A DNA stretch of 64,000 nucleotides, from contig NZ_JAUQSW010000002.1 of the NCBI RefSeq assembly GCF_030581075.1, forward strand, positions 558,001-622,000. Reading direction: 5' to 3'. The notes beneath the pieces are model-generated. The model saw only the letters and a list, made by a program, of their open reading frames with translations. It did not search any database and was not told where the DNA came from. Positions within the stretch are counted from its first letter, which is position 1; each line of letters opens with the position of its first letter. The position numbers and the translations under genes are program-made. This stretch comes from Hymenobacter cheonanensis. Lineage in GTDB: Bacteria; Bacteroidota; Bacteroidia; Cytophagales; Hymenobacteraceae. This document shows positions 33,182-41,306 of the stretch, one piece after another.

Positions 33182-33189
33182 TAAAGATA
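33182..33189 (-). promoter_or_regulatory. -7-like box 4 nt before the patatin start codon
   Basis: Minus strand TATCTTTA, then GCCG, then ATG. If active, transcription would start at or near the A of the ATG. No -33 TTG was confirmed. Confidence 0.4.
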
Positions 33190-33246
33190 CCGGCTGGCCC
33201 GGTGGTCGTTGCACCCCGCCCCAAACCCCGGCCCTGGCCCCGGCCG

Positions 33247-33254
33247 TATCTTTG
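33247..33254 (+). promoter_or_regulatory. -7 promoter box of the threonine dehydrogenase gene
   Basis: TATCTTTG, an exact TAnnTTTG match, 44 nt before the ATG at 33299. No well-spaced TTG was found upstream. Confidence 0.45.
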
Positions 33255-33298
33255 CGGCCCGCTCTTCCCACCCCTCCCTCACCCCGATTAGCCTGCCC

Positions 33299-34291
33299 AT
33301 GCAAACCTCGCCCAGCGAACCCGCCACCCCTCGAACACCCGGCAACGTCCTCGTCATTGGCGCCTGCGGCCAGCTCGGCCTGGAGCTTACCGCCGCCCTG
33401 CGCCAGCGCTACGCGCCCGAGGCCGTAGTGGCCGCCGACGTGCGCCCGCCCAAAGACCCCGAGGCCCTGGCCGGCGGCCCCTTCGAGCTGCTCGATGTGC
33501 TGGATAAGCCGCGCCTCGAAGCCTTGGTGCAGCAGTACCAGCCGGTGCAGATTTACCACCTCGCCGCCCTGCTCTCGGCCACGGCCGAGAAAGACCCGGC
33601 CTTTGCCTGGAAGCTCAACATGGATGGCCTGTTGAACGTGCTGAACCTGGCCGTGCAGTACCAGGTGCCGCAGGTGTACTGGCCCAGCTCCATTGCCGTG
33701 TTCGGGCCCGACACCCCGCGCGAGCACACGCCGCAGCTCACCATCATGAACCCCAACACGGTGTATGGCATCAGCAAGCTGGCCGGCGAGCAGTGGTGCG
33801 AGTGGTACCACCGCCACCACGGCCTCGACGTGCGCAGCCTGCGCTACCCCGGCCTCATCGGCTACAAGAGCCTGCCCGGCGGCGGTACCACCGACTATGC
33901 CGTGGATATTTACCACAAGGCCGTGGCCGGGCAGGATTTTGAGTGCTTTCTCAAGGAAGACACTTACCTGCCCATGATGTACATGCCCGACGCCCTCAAG
34001 GCTACGCTCGACCTCATGCACGCGCCGGCCGCCGCCATTAAGGTGCGCACCAGCTACAACCTGGGCGCCATGAGCTTCTCGCCCCGCGAGATTACGACCG
34101 CCATTCAGCAGGAGATTCCCGACTTCCACGTAACCTATAAGCCCGATGGCCGCCAGGCCATTGCCGACTCGTGGCCGGCCAGCATCGACGACTCGGCCGC
34201 CCGCCGCGACTGGGGCTGGGCCCCCGAGTTTGACCTGCCCAAAATGACCCGCGACATGCTGGCCCACCTGCGCGAGCCGGTGCCCGCCTAG
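33299..34291 (+). CDS. tdh: L-threonine 3-dehydrogenase, short-chain/epimerase type
   Basis: 330 residues from the ATG at 33299; an open extension to 33209 would cross the promoter box. NAD-binding Rossmann motif VLVIGACGQLGLELTAAL; HLAALLSATAEKDPAFAWKL; PSSIAVFGPDTPREHTPQ; catalytic Tyr-x3-Lys in NTVYGISKLAGEQW; LRYPGLIGYKSLPGGGTTDY. These phrases match the epimerase-like threonine dehydrogenases known from Flavobacterium and animals, rather than the zinc-dependent E. coli Tdh. It oxidises threonine to 2-amino-3-oxobutyrate, the substrate of Kbl, encoded 2 kb away. Residual uncertainty: other UDP-sugar epimerase-like substrates. Confidence 0.88.
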   Translation: MQTSPSEPATPRTPGNVLVIGACGQLGLELTAALRQRYAPEAVVAADVRPPKDPEALAGGPFELLDVLDKPRLEALVQQYQPVQIYHLAALLSATAEKDPAFAWKLNMDGLLNVLNLAVQYQVPQVYWPSSIAVFGPDTPREHTPQLTIMNPNTVYGISKLAGEQWCEWYHRHHGLDVRSLRYPGLIGYKSLPGGGTTDYAVDIYHKAVAGQDFECFLKEDTYLPMMYMPDALKATLDLMHAPAAAIKVRTSYNLGAMSFSPREITTAIQQEIPDFHVTYKPDGRQAIADSWPASIDDSAARRDWGWAPEFDLPKMTRDMLAHLREPVPA

Positions 34292-34372
34292 CCCCCGCGC
34301 CGGCCCACCGGGGCTAGCTGCATGAGAATACCTACTGGCCACTATTTTCGTGGCTCAGTTTACCTGTTCTTC

Positions 34373-35689
34373 ATGCGGCTAGCCCTACTTTTTCTGCTTT
34401 CCTGGTTGTTTCTTGGCCCCGGCCCCGCGCTGGCCCAATCTTTCGAGCCCGGCCTGCTGGTGCGCGCCAGCGGCGATACGCTGCGCGGCGAGGTTGAGAA
34501 TGGATTTTGGGTGACTCCGCCCGAGTTTATCCGCTTTCGCGCCACTGCCGCTAGCCCCATCGAGCTGCTGCAGCCCCGCCAGCTGCGGGCAGTGAGCTTC
34601 ACCGGCGGGCGCTACTTTCGCTACGAGGCCCTGCCCATCGACCACGCCGCCGAAACCCACCTCAGCGACCTGATAGAGGGCAATATATTCAGTGTGCAGG
34701 TCGATTCGCTGCTGGCCGAAGTGCTGCTGACCGGCCCCATCGAGCTGCGGCGCGTGGTGCGGCCCGGGGCCGTGCATTACCTGCTGCGGCGCCCCGGCCA
34801 GCCCTGGCTCAGCCTCAGCGAGCGCCAGTACCTGCGCCGCTCGGCCACCGGCAGCCTGCAGATAGTGGACGGCAACAACTACCACGGCCAGCTGGAGCTG
34901 TACTTTGGCGGCTGCCCGGCGGCCGTGGCGGCGGCCCGGGCGGCGCCCTTCACGGCCCCCGGGCTGGCGGCCGTGGCGCAGGCCTACGCGGCCGGCTGCG
35001 CGGCGCCCGGCGCGGCGCCGGTGCGCAGCTGGCTGGCGCTGGCCCAGCCCCGGCGGCGGGCAGCCTTTCAGGCCGGCGTGCTGGGCGGGGTGCGCTACCA
35101 CCTGCTCGAAAGCGCGGCCTACCAGCTGGCCGGCGAGCACACCGATGGCCAGCTGCATCCCTTCGGCGGCTTCTACGCCGAGCTGTTGCAGCCCAGCCGC
35201 ACCACGGCCATCTACGGCGAGCTTTCGCTGAGCGGGTTTCAAAATAAAGGCGTGGTGCGCACCTACAATTCGACTACCGGCGAGGCGTCTTACACCACGT
35301 TCAGCTACCAGGCGATGCTGGGCACGGCCCGCCTTGGCATTCGGTACCTGATGCCCCTGGCCCACGACCAGCAGTTTGTGCTGGGGCTGGGGCTGGAGCG
35401 CAACGTGGTGTGGGGCTTTACCTCGCCACCAGCGGCCACCGCCAACGTGAGCGCCTACCCGAGCCAGACCGACCGCTCGGCCGATACCTATGCCGACCCC
35501 ACGCTGCTGCCCAACCTGACGCTGGGCTGGCGCCAGCGGCGGCTCACGGCCACCCTCGACGCCCAGCTCTATGTCAGCAGCGGCGAAAAAAGCTGGCTTA
35601 CGGGCATGTTCCTGGGCAGCAACCTGGCCGCCCGCTTCGGCCTGAGCTACCGCCTGGGCCGCCACCCCGACCAGGCCCGCGCCCGCTAG
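34373..35689 (+). CDS. Exported hypothetical protein, probable outer-membrane barrel
   Basis: 438 residues from the ATG at 34373, which gives a clean signal peptide MRLALLFLLSWLFLGPGPAL; the ATG at 34322 would add a polar extension. After the signal: a beta-rich region (FEPGLLVRASGDTLRGEVEN, a pattern seen in Bacteroidota proteins of the 'GTLxGxV' type), a helical Cys-containing insert (GGCPAAVAAARAAPF), and a C-terminal half of amphipathic strands (AIYGELSLSGFQ, ARLGIRYLMPL, LNATLDAQLYV-like, FGLSYRLGRH). The Ala/Gly/Pro insert around residues 200-235 has extreme GC. TATTTTCG at 34343-34350 resembles a -7 box. Function unknown. Confidence 0.7.
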   Translation: MRLALLFLLSWLFLGPGPALAQSFEPGLLVRASGDTLRGEVENGFWVTPPEFIRFRATAASPIELLQPRQLRAVSFTGGRYFRYEALPIDHAAETHLSDLIEGNIFSVQVDSLLAEVLLTGPIELRRVVRPGAVHYLLRRPGQPWLSLSERQYLRRSATGSLQIVDGNNYHGQLELYFGGCPAAVAAARAAPFTAPGLAAVAQAYAAGCAAPGAAPVRSWLALAQPRRRAAFQAGVLGGVRYHLLESAAYQLAGEHTDGQLHPFGGFYAELLQPSRTTAIYGELSLSGFQNKGVVRTYNSTTGEASYTTFSYQAMLGTARLGIRYLMPLAHDQQFVLGLGLERNVVWGFTSPPAATANVSAYPSQTDRSADTYADPTLLPNLTLGWRQRRLTATLDAQLYVSSGEKSWLTGMFLGSNLAARFGLSYRLGRHPDQARAR

Positions 35690-35705
35690 GCGGGCTAGCC
35701 CGGCA

Positions 35706-36467
35706 CTAGCCGCCCAGCCGGCGCGGCCAGCCCAGCAGCCGCGAGGTAAGCAGCGGCACCCCAAACGTGGCAATGGTGAGCACCGTCAGGCCCGCATCGG
35801 CCGCGTCGCTGCTCAAAAAATCGCTCACCGGGTGGCCCGGGGCAAAGTGCTCGAGCAGCGAGAGCACCAGCTTGAGCCCCAGCACGCCGATAACCACGAA
35901 GGCCGCCGTTTCCAGAAACGGGTACTTGCCCATCAGCCCCACGAAGGCCTGCGCCACCAGGCGCATGGCCAGGATGCCGATAAACACGCCCGCGCACACC
36001 AAGATGAGGTTGTTGCTGAAGGCCACCACCGCAAACACGTTGTCGATGGAAAAAGCCACATCCATAAGCTCAATCACGGCCACGGTGGCCCAGAACGGCC
36101 CTAGCAGCCCGATGGTGCGGCGGTAGAGCCAGCTTTTCTGCTTGTCGGGCGCGCCCTCCTCTTCGGGCTTGGTAGCGCGGAAGTAGTTGAAGCACAGATA
36201 TAGCAGGTACAGCCCACCCAGCGGCTTCAGGTACCAGAAGCCCACCAGGTAGGAGGCAAACACCAGGCACAGCCCCCGAAACAGGTACGCCCCAAAAATG
36301 CCGTAGCGCAGCGCCTGCTTGCGCTGCGCGGGGGGCAGGTCACTCACCAGTGTGGCCAGCACGGCGGCGTTATCAACCGAGAGCAGGCTTTCGATAATGA
36401 GTAGATTGCCCACCACCGCCAGCGAAGGCAAGGGGTGGTCGAGAATATCCTGCAGCTGGGCGTACAT
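35706..36467 (-). CDS. TerC-family membrane protein
   Basis: 253 residues from the ATG at 36467 (MYAQLQDILDHPLPSL). Seven or so helices; the two acidic motifs of the family are LLIIESLLSVDNAAVLATLV and IELMDVAFSIDNVFAVVAF, internal repeats that are likely metal-binding. TerC proteins are linked to tellurite resistance and, in characterised cases, to Mn2+ export and metallation of secreted proteins. No ter operon partners lie nearby. It is divergent from the DUF3891 gene; an 8-bp inverted repeat GGAGGAAG / CTTCCTCC (36488-36530) lies in the shared control region. Confidence 0.9.
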   Translation of the reverse strand: MYAQLQDILDHPLPSLAVVGNLLIIESLLSVDNAAVLATLVSDLPPAQRKQALRYGIFGAYLFRGLCLVFASYLVGFWYLKPLGGLYLLYLCFNYFRATKPEEEGAPDKQKSWLYRRTIGLLGPFWATVAVIELMDVAFSIDNVFAVVAFSNNLILVCAGVFIGILAMRLVAQAFVGLMGKYPFLETAAFVVIGVLGLKLVLSLLEHFAPGHPVSDFLSSDAADAGLTVLTIATFGVPLLTSRLLGWPRRLGG

Positions 36468-36596
36468 CAAACTAGCGTATAAAATTTGGAGGAAGGAAAG
36501 AAATAATAGGGCGCAGCTAATACTTCCTCCGTGGTCCAGCTTCCTGCTTTTCGCGTAAGTGGCCCCAAAACTGCGACAAAATCCCGGTATCCGCGC

Positions 36597-37352
36597 ATGA
36601 TAGTCAACCCCACCCCCACTGGCTGGCAAATAATCTACCAACAAGCCCATGCGCTTTTAGCAACGCAGCTGGCCTGGCACTGGCCGCCGTTTTTGGCTGC
36701 CGACCGCTGGGTGGGGCTGCTGGCGGCCACCGCCCAGCACGACGATGAGCAGGTGGCCTGGCACGGGCGCGGCGGCCACCACGGCCTCACGCCCGCCGGC
36801 GCCCCGGCCAATTTCACGCAGCAGGCTTTTTCCATCGAGCAGGCTACCAATGTGTTGCACGCGGCCCGCTTTCAGGGGCGCTGGCGCAGCCTGCTCACCA
36901 GCCTGCACCTGAGCAAACTGTATGAGCCGCTGCGCGGCAGCAAGCCCGAAACCACGGCCTTCCTCGACGAGCTGCGCACCCGCCAGGAGCGCTGGCTGAA
37001 AGAGCTGCACCTGAGCAAGGCCCAGGCCTACCAGGCCTACGACCTGCTGCACTGGTGCGACCGCCTCTCGCTCATTTTGTGCCGCAACGAGCTGCCCGAG
37101 ATGGGCCGCGCCGTCGAAATTTATCCGGACCCGCTCGGGCACGGCCGCCGCGCCGCGCACCTAGTGCGGCAGCCCGAGGGCCCGGGCACGCCGGTGGTCG
37201 TCAGCCCCTGGCCTTTTGCGGGTAAAGAATTGACCGTGACCGTGGAAGCCAAGCAGTTGCACCAGCTGCAATTTCGCGACGATGCCGAGCTGGCCATTGC
37301 CCTCAACTACGGCCCCACCCAAACCCTGAGCTGGACCTTGCGGGAAGGCTAG
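36597..37352 (+). CDS. DUF3891 family protein
   Basis: 251 residues from the ATG at 36597. Starts MIVNPTPTGWQIIYQQAHAL, with LLATQLAWHW and TAQHDDEQVAWH; then TQQAFSIEQATNVLHAARFQ and LKELHLSKAQAYQAYDLLHW, CDRLSLILCRNELPEM. The spaced His/Asp residues (QHDDE, HWCDRLSL) recall an HD-like metal-binding helical domain, but activity is unproven. The C-terminal 60 residues are beta-rich. Homologues are scattered through bacteria as hypothetical proteins. Divergent from the terC-like gene. Confidence 0.85.
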   Translation: MIVNPTPTGWQIIYQQAHALLATQLAWHWPPFLAADRWVGLLAATAQHDDEQVAWHGRGGHHGLTPAGAPANFTQQAFSIEQATNVLHAARFQGRWRSLLTSLHLSKLYEPLRGSKPETTAFLDELRTRQERWLKELHLSKAQAYQAYDLLHWCDRLSLILCRNELPEMGRAVEIYPDPLGHGRRAAHLVRQPEGPGTPVVVSPWPFAGKELTVTVEAKQLHQLQFRDDAELAIALNYGPTQTLSWTLREG

Positions 37353-37465
37353 CACATTTATTCCAGAAATTATCGGGCAAAAAGCCGGGCCGCCCGTATT
37401 TGGGGCTAGTACCTGCTGCCCCGCCGGCCCCCGGGCCCGGGCGGGGCAGCCCAACCACTACCCGC

Positions 37466-38434
37466 ATGGCGCGCTACCAATTCTCCGATATCCTGGCTCT
37501 GGTGAAGGCCACGGCCACCGAGTTCAGCAACAACAACGCCTTCCGGCACGCGGCGGCTCTGTCGTACTACACCATTTTTTCGCTGCCGCCGCTGTTGCTC
37601 ATCGTCATCACCACGGCCAGCGCCATCTACGGCGGCGAGGCGCTCACGGGCCAGATTTATGGCCAGATAAAGGGCCTGGTGGGCGCCGATGCGGCGGCTT
37701 TTCTCCAGGAAAGCATTGCCAAGTTCACCTTGCAGCAAAAAGGCGGGCTAGCCACGGCCATCGGCGTGGGCACGCTCATTTTTGCGGCCACCACCTTCTT
37801 CGTCACGCTGCAAGACAGCATCAACGACATCTGGAACCTGAAGGTGAAAACCACTGGCATCGGTATTGGGCAGTACCTGCGGCAGCGCGTGCTCTCGTTC
37901 GGCCTCATTCTGAGCGTGGCCCTGCTGCTGCTGATGTCATTCGTAATCAGCGCCTTGCTAAGTGTGTTTACCGGCTATTTGCAGCGCTTGCTGCCCGATG
38001 TGGGGCTCATTGCCATCCGGCTGGTCGACATCGTGCTGTCGCTGGCCGTGACCACCGTGCTCTTCGGCATGATTTACCGCTTCCTGCCCGATGCCATCAT
38101 CCGGTGGCGCGATGTGGGCATTGGGGCCTTTATCACGGCCGTGTTATTTATCCTGGGTAAGTATTTGATTTCCTTTTATATATCTAAATCTGACCCTGGC
38201 TCGGCGTTTGGGGCGGCGGGCTCGGCCATCGTGCTGCTGGTCTGGATTTACTACTCCTCGCTCATTATTTTCTTCGGCGCCGAGTTCACCCAGGAGTTTG
38301 CCGATGCCTACGGCCAGAAGGTGCAGCCCCGCTCCTACGCCGTGCGCGTCGAGCTAAGGGAGGTGCCGGCCGGTGAGTCGGAAAATGAAAAAGCCACCGG
38401 CCGCCCCCCGAGCACCGGCAGCTGGCGCGGCTAG
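37466..38434 (+). CDS. YihY/BrkB family inner-membrane protein
   Basis: 322 residues from the ATG at 37466. Six helices in the family layout. Signature segments: NNNAFRHAAALSYYTIFSLP, LIFAATTFFVTLQDSINDIW, VGIGAFITAVLFILGKYLI, FGAAGSAIVLLVWIYYSSLI and FFGAEFTQEFA. The family was once called ribonuclease BN in error; its function is unsettled (proposed roles in envelope or lipid transport). The C-terminal ~35 residues are a polar tail. Followed 42 nt later by the first gene of the secreted paralogue cluster. Confidence 0.93.
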   Translation: MARYQFSDILALVKATATEFSNNNAFRHAAALSYYTIFSLPPLLLIVITTASAIYGGEALTGQIYGQIKGLVGADAAAFLQESIAKFTLQQKGGLATAIGVGTLIFAATTFFVTLQDSINDIWNLKVKTTGIGIGQYLRQRVLSFGLILSVALLLLMSFVISALLSVFTGYLQRLLPDVGLIAIRLVDIVLSLAVTTVLFGMIYRFLPDAIIRWRDVGIGAFITAVLFILGKYLISFYISKSDPGSAFGAAGSAIVLLVWIYYSSLIIFFGAEFTQEFADAYGQKVQPRSYAVRVELREVPAGESENEKATGRPPSTGSWRG

Positions 38435-38464
38435 CCCCTGTATGAACGGCGAGGCCGCCGCCCT

Positions 38465-38472
38465 TACCTTCG
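38465..38472 (+). promoter_or_regulatory. -7-like box 4 nt before the first paralogue's start codon
   Basis: TACCTTCG, then GCGC, then ATG at 38477. Same spacing as upstream of the two other paralogues. Confidence 0.4.
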
Positions 38473-38476
38473 GCGC

Positions 38477-39295
38477 ATGAAACACGCGCTACTACTGGGT
38501 ATAGCAGCACTTGCCAGCCTGCTACTGCCGGGCCCGCGCGCACAGGCGGCGGCCCTGCCCATCGATACCGTGGCCGGCCAGGCCCATTTTACCCATGTGC
38601 TGAGCGCGGGCATGTGCACCCGGCTGGCCCAGGAAAGCCAGAAGGCCGACCTGACCAAGCTAACCGGCGCCGAAAGCGAAGCCCTGCTCAAGCGCCTGAT
38701 GCTGGGGGCGATGGGCGACAATTTTACTGAGTTCAGCACCCTGATGGAGAAGGCCGGCAAAGCCGAGGCCTCGGCCCTGGGCGGCACCATTGGCGAGCAG
38801 GCGGTGCTCGAAATGGCGCAGCGCTGCCCGGGCGCGGGCCCGCTCATTGCCAAAATCGGGAGCAGCCATATGGCTGGCAACGTCGAGATGTCGGCCACCG
38901 AGCGCAGCGTGCTGCTGCCCATTACGCAGGCGGCCTGCCAGCGCCTCGATGCCGAGAATGCCAAGCAGCCGTTTGCCAAGCTCACCCCGGCCCAGCGCAG
39001 CGCCCAGATAGAGCAGGTGCTGGGAAGCACGCTGCTCAGCAACACGCAGGCCCTAACGGAGCAGTACGGCGACGACGCGATGGAAGACGAGGCGCAGGGC
39101 GAGGAAATCGGCAAAAAAGTGGCGCTGCTGATGCTGGAAGTCTGCCCCAACTACATTTTGGAGGTGGGCCGCGACGAGATGGCCCGCGAACGGCAGGCCG
39201 CCGCGGCCCCGGCGCCCAAGGCCAAGGCCAAGCCCGCCCCCGCCCGAAAAGCCCCGGCCAAAACCAGCTCGCTAAAGTCAGGCAGCAAGCGCTAG
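38477..39295 (+). CDS. Secreted Cys-containing double-repeat protein, paralogue A1
   Basis: 272 residues with signal peptide MKHALLLGIAALASLLLPGP. The mature protein starts with a D-T-V-x-G motif (PIDTVAGQAHF), then two ~80-residue helical repeats: repeat 1 from VLSAGMCTRLAQESQKADLT to EMAQRCPGAG, repeat 2 from ITQAACQRLDAENAKQPFAK to LMLEVCPNYI. Each repeat opens with a cysteine in [AG]-x-x-C-x-x-[LV] and closes with C-P, which suggests one disulfide per repeat. The C-terminus is a Lys/Pro/Ala tail (PAPKAKAKPAPARKAPAK). I do not recognise the family. Paralogues at 40446 and 41307 share the plan. Possibly periplasmic. Confidence 0.8.
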   Translation: MKHALLLGIAALASLLLPGPRAQAAALPIDTVAGQAHFTHVLSAGMCTRLAQESQKADLTKLTGAESEALLKRLMLGAMGDNFTEFSTLMEKAGKAEASALGGTIGEQAVLEMAQRCPGAGPLIAKIGSSHMAGNVEMSATERSVLLPITQAACQRLDAENAKQPFAKLTPAQRSAQIEQVLGSTLLSNTQALTEQYGDDAMEDEAQGEEIGKKVALLMLEVCPNYILEVGRDEMARERQAAAAPAPKAKAKPAPARKAPAKTSSLKSGSKR

Positions 39296-39389
39296 GCAGG
39301 CAGCTTAAGCCTTTGCTTATGAAAAGGTTGGCTGCCAGCCCGGCCGGCGCAAGGGCGCGTGTTGGCGCCTGATGCTGCGCAAAGAAGAC

Positions 39390-39422
39390 TTGCAACTTAA
39401 CCTGAGCCGGGTAGCATCTTTA
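39390..39422 (+). promoter_or_regulatory. Possible promoter of the barrel gene
   Basis: TTG at 39390-39392, 22 nt, then CATCTTTA at 39415-39422, a degenerate -7 box with the same spacing as the STAS-gene promoters. Confidence 0.3.
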
Positions 39423-39459
39423 CGGCGGCAGCCAGCTACTTCACGACTGCTTCACTTTT

Positions 39460-40416
39460 ATGCGCTTTCCGTTACTTTGTGGGGGTCTTTTACTAGCCTT
39501 GGCGGCGCGGGCGCAGCAGCCTGCGCTGCCCGGCGCTCCGCAGCCGCCGGCTACCCCGCTGCCCCCGCCCATGCGCACGGCCGAGCTGCCGATGGCCAAC
39601 GTTATTGGCCATCCCGGCGAGGTTATCGGCCAGACCTATACCGTAGAAACGATGGGCGGCACCCAGTTCAGCGGTATTCTGCGGGAGGCAACCGAGCAGA
39701 CGCTCACGTTTGAAACCCGGGAGCTGGGCACGGTAACGGTGCAGCGGGTTATTGTGCGGCAGCTCACCAACCAAACTCCCGAGCAGGCGCGGCGCGGCTT
39801 CGACTACGTGGGCAACAGCACGCACATGTTTTTTGCGCCCACGGCCCGCAACCTGCACCAAGGCGAGGGCGAGGCGCAGGTTATCGACATCTTTTTGGCG
39901 AGCGTTAACTACGGCCTGACCGATAATATCTCGGTGGGCCTGCTGGTGCCGGTTATTCCGTTTGTGGGCGTGCCCCTGGTAGCCGTAACGCCCAAAGTGA
40001 GCCTGCCGGTGAGCGATAAGCTGCGCGTGGGAGCGGGCGTGCTCTACGGCTTCACCACGGGCAGTGGTGGGGGCAGCGGCGGCCTGGGCTACGGGCTGGC
40101 CACCTACGGCACCGCCGATACCAACCTCACGCTGGGGCTGGGCTACGGCTTTGCCAGCGATGGGGTTGGGCGCTCGCCGGTGGGGGTGGTAGGCGCCAAC
40201 GTGCGGCTCTCGCGCCTCTTTACGCTGGTAAATGAAACGTACCTGGCCAACTTCGACAGCAACGGCGGATTTGGCGGGCTAGCGGGCCTGCGCTACGCCT
40301 CGCCGCGCTTCAGCGGCAGCCTGGGGGCCTTGTACTTTACCTCGCGCAACAACGGTGGCATTTACCCGGCTTACCTGGATGTAGCCTTTCGCTTCGGCAA
40401 AATAAAGCTGCGCTAG
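39460..40416 (+). CDS. Outer-membrane beta-barrel protein, exported
   Basis: 318 residues with signal peptide (FPLLCGGLLLALAARAQQ) and a Pro-rich linker (PGAPQPPATPLPPPMRTAEL). Residues 48-110 form a small beta domain (YTVETMGGTQFSGILREATE, LGTVTVQRVIVRQL), of the kind that precedes barrels in this phylum. The rest is repeated amphipathic strands (NYGLTDNISVGLLVPVIPF, LGYGLATYGTADTNLTLGLG, GLRYASPRFSGSLGALYFTS) ending in VAFRFGKIKLR, with a final basic residue rather than a C-terminal Phe. It lies between paralogues A1 and A2. Probable outer-membrane pore or anchor of unknown substrate. Confidence 0.75.
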   Translation: MRFPLLCGGLLLALAARAQQPALPGAPQPPATPLPPPMRTAELPMANVIGHPGEVIGQTYTVETMGGTQFSGILREATEQTLTFETRELGTVTVQRVIVRQLTNQTPEQARRGFDYVGNSTHMFFAPTARNLHQGEGEAQVIDIFLASVNYGLTDNISVGLLVPVIPFVGVPLVAVTPKVSLPVSDKLRVGAGVLYGFTTGSGGGSGGLGYGLATYGTADTNLTLGLGYGFASDGVGRSPVGVVGANVRLSRLFTLVNETYLANFDSNGGFGGLAGLRYASPRFSGSLGALYFTSRNNGGIYPAYLDVAFRFGKIKLR

Positions 40417-40433
40417 CGCCGGCCGGCCACCCA

Positions 40434-40441
40434 TATCCTGG
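40434..40441 (+). promoter_or_regulatory. -7-like box 4 nt before paralogue A2's start codon
   Basis: TATCCTGG, then CTCC, then ATG at 40446. Confidence 0.3.
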
Positions 40442-40445
40442 CTCC

Positions 40446-41261
40446 ATGAAACACTTGCTCCTGCTCGGCAGCCTCTGCTTGCTGCTGGCGCGCCCGGCCC
40501 AGGCTAGCCCCCGCCCGGCCCCCGCGCCCGCCGACACGGTGCGCGGCGAGGCCCGCATTGCGCACCTGCTCACGGCCGGCATCTGCGCCCAGGTGGCCAT
40601 CGAAAGCCGGCACCAGGACCTCACCGTGCTTACTAACTCGCAGGGCCGGGCGCTGCTGCAAGAGCTGCTTATTGGGGTGGTGCAACAGAACCTAGCCGAG
40701 TTCGAGGCCTTCATGGCCCAATCGCCCGGCAATAGCGCAGCCTTGCAGCGGGCTTCCATCCAGGCAGTGCTCGACCTGGCCACCGCCTGCCCGGTAGCCG
40801 GCAAGCTGCTAACGCAGATGGGCGCCCAGATGGCGGGCGTCGATGTCAGCCAGCTGTCGGCCGCCCAAAAGCAGGCCCTGCAACGCGTGGCCCACGCCCT
40901 GTGTGAGCAGCTGGCGGCCGAGAACACTGCCCGCCCCCTCGGCCAGCGCACGGCCCAGGAGCGCCTGGCCGCCTACCACCGCGCCGCCGACAGCGCCCCG
41001 GTGGCTACGTATTATCAGGCTGCCTTCGACGCTTTCAGCGCCGAGCTGCGGCGCAACCCCCGGCAGGCCGACGTGCTGTGGCAGCAGATTGACCTGCTGA
41101 TGTTTGACGAGTGCCCCGCCTACACCGGCCCCCTGCGCGTAGACCGGGGCTTGCAGCAGCTGAAGGCTGACTCGGCCCGCGCCGCCGCCCCGGCCCCGCC
41201 GGAGCCAGCCCCGCGTGCCCGGGCCGCCCGGTCGCAGCCCGCCAGCCGGGCCCACAAGTAG
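40446..41261 (+). CDS. Secreted Cys-containing double-repeat protein, paralogue A2
   Basis: 271 residues; signal peptide MKHLLLLGSLCLLLARPAQA. Same architecture as A1: a DTVRGEARI start, repeat 1 from LLTAGICAQVAIESRHQDLT to DLATACPVAG, repeat 2 from VAHALCEQLAAENTARPLGQ to LMFDECPAYT, and a Pro/Ala/Arg tail (PAPPEPAPRARAARSQPASR). All four cysteines of A1 have counterparts. Repeat 2 has diverged (TYYQAAFDAFSAELRRNP replaces the LxxxYG segment). It lies 29 nt downstream of the barrel gene and 45 nt upstream of A3. Confidence 0.8.
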   Translation: MKHLLLLGSLCLLLARPAQASPRPAPAPADTVRGEARIAHLLTAGICAQVAIESRHQDLTVLTNSQGRALLQELLIGVVQQNLAEFEAFMAQSPGNSAALQRASIQAVLDLATACPVAGKLLTQMGAQMAGVDVSQLSAAQKQALQRVAHALCEQLAAENTARPLGQRTAQERLAAYHRAADSAPVATYYQAAFDAFSAELRRNPRQADVLWQQIDLLMFDECPAYTGPLRVDRGLQQLKADSARAAAPAPPEPAPRARAARSQPASRAHK

Positions 41262-41294
41262 CCGGCAATGGTGCCCTAAGTAAGCGCAGGCCGG

Positions 41295-41302
41295 TATCTT
41301 GG
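41295..41302 (+). promoter_or_regulatory. -7-like box 4 nt before paralogue A3's start codon
   Basis: TATCTTGG, then CCCC, then ATG at 41307. Confidence 0.35.
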
Positions 41303-41306
41303 CCCC

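Noticed and set aside
36488..36530. 8-bp inverted repeat between terC-like and DUF3891 genes as an operator
   Set aside because: Too short and with a 27-nt loop; could arise by chance and has no second copy.
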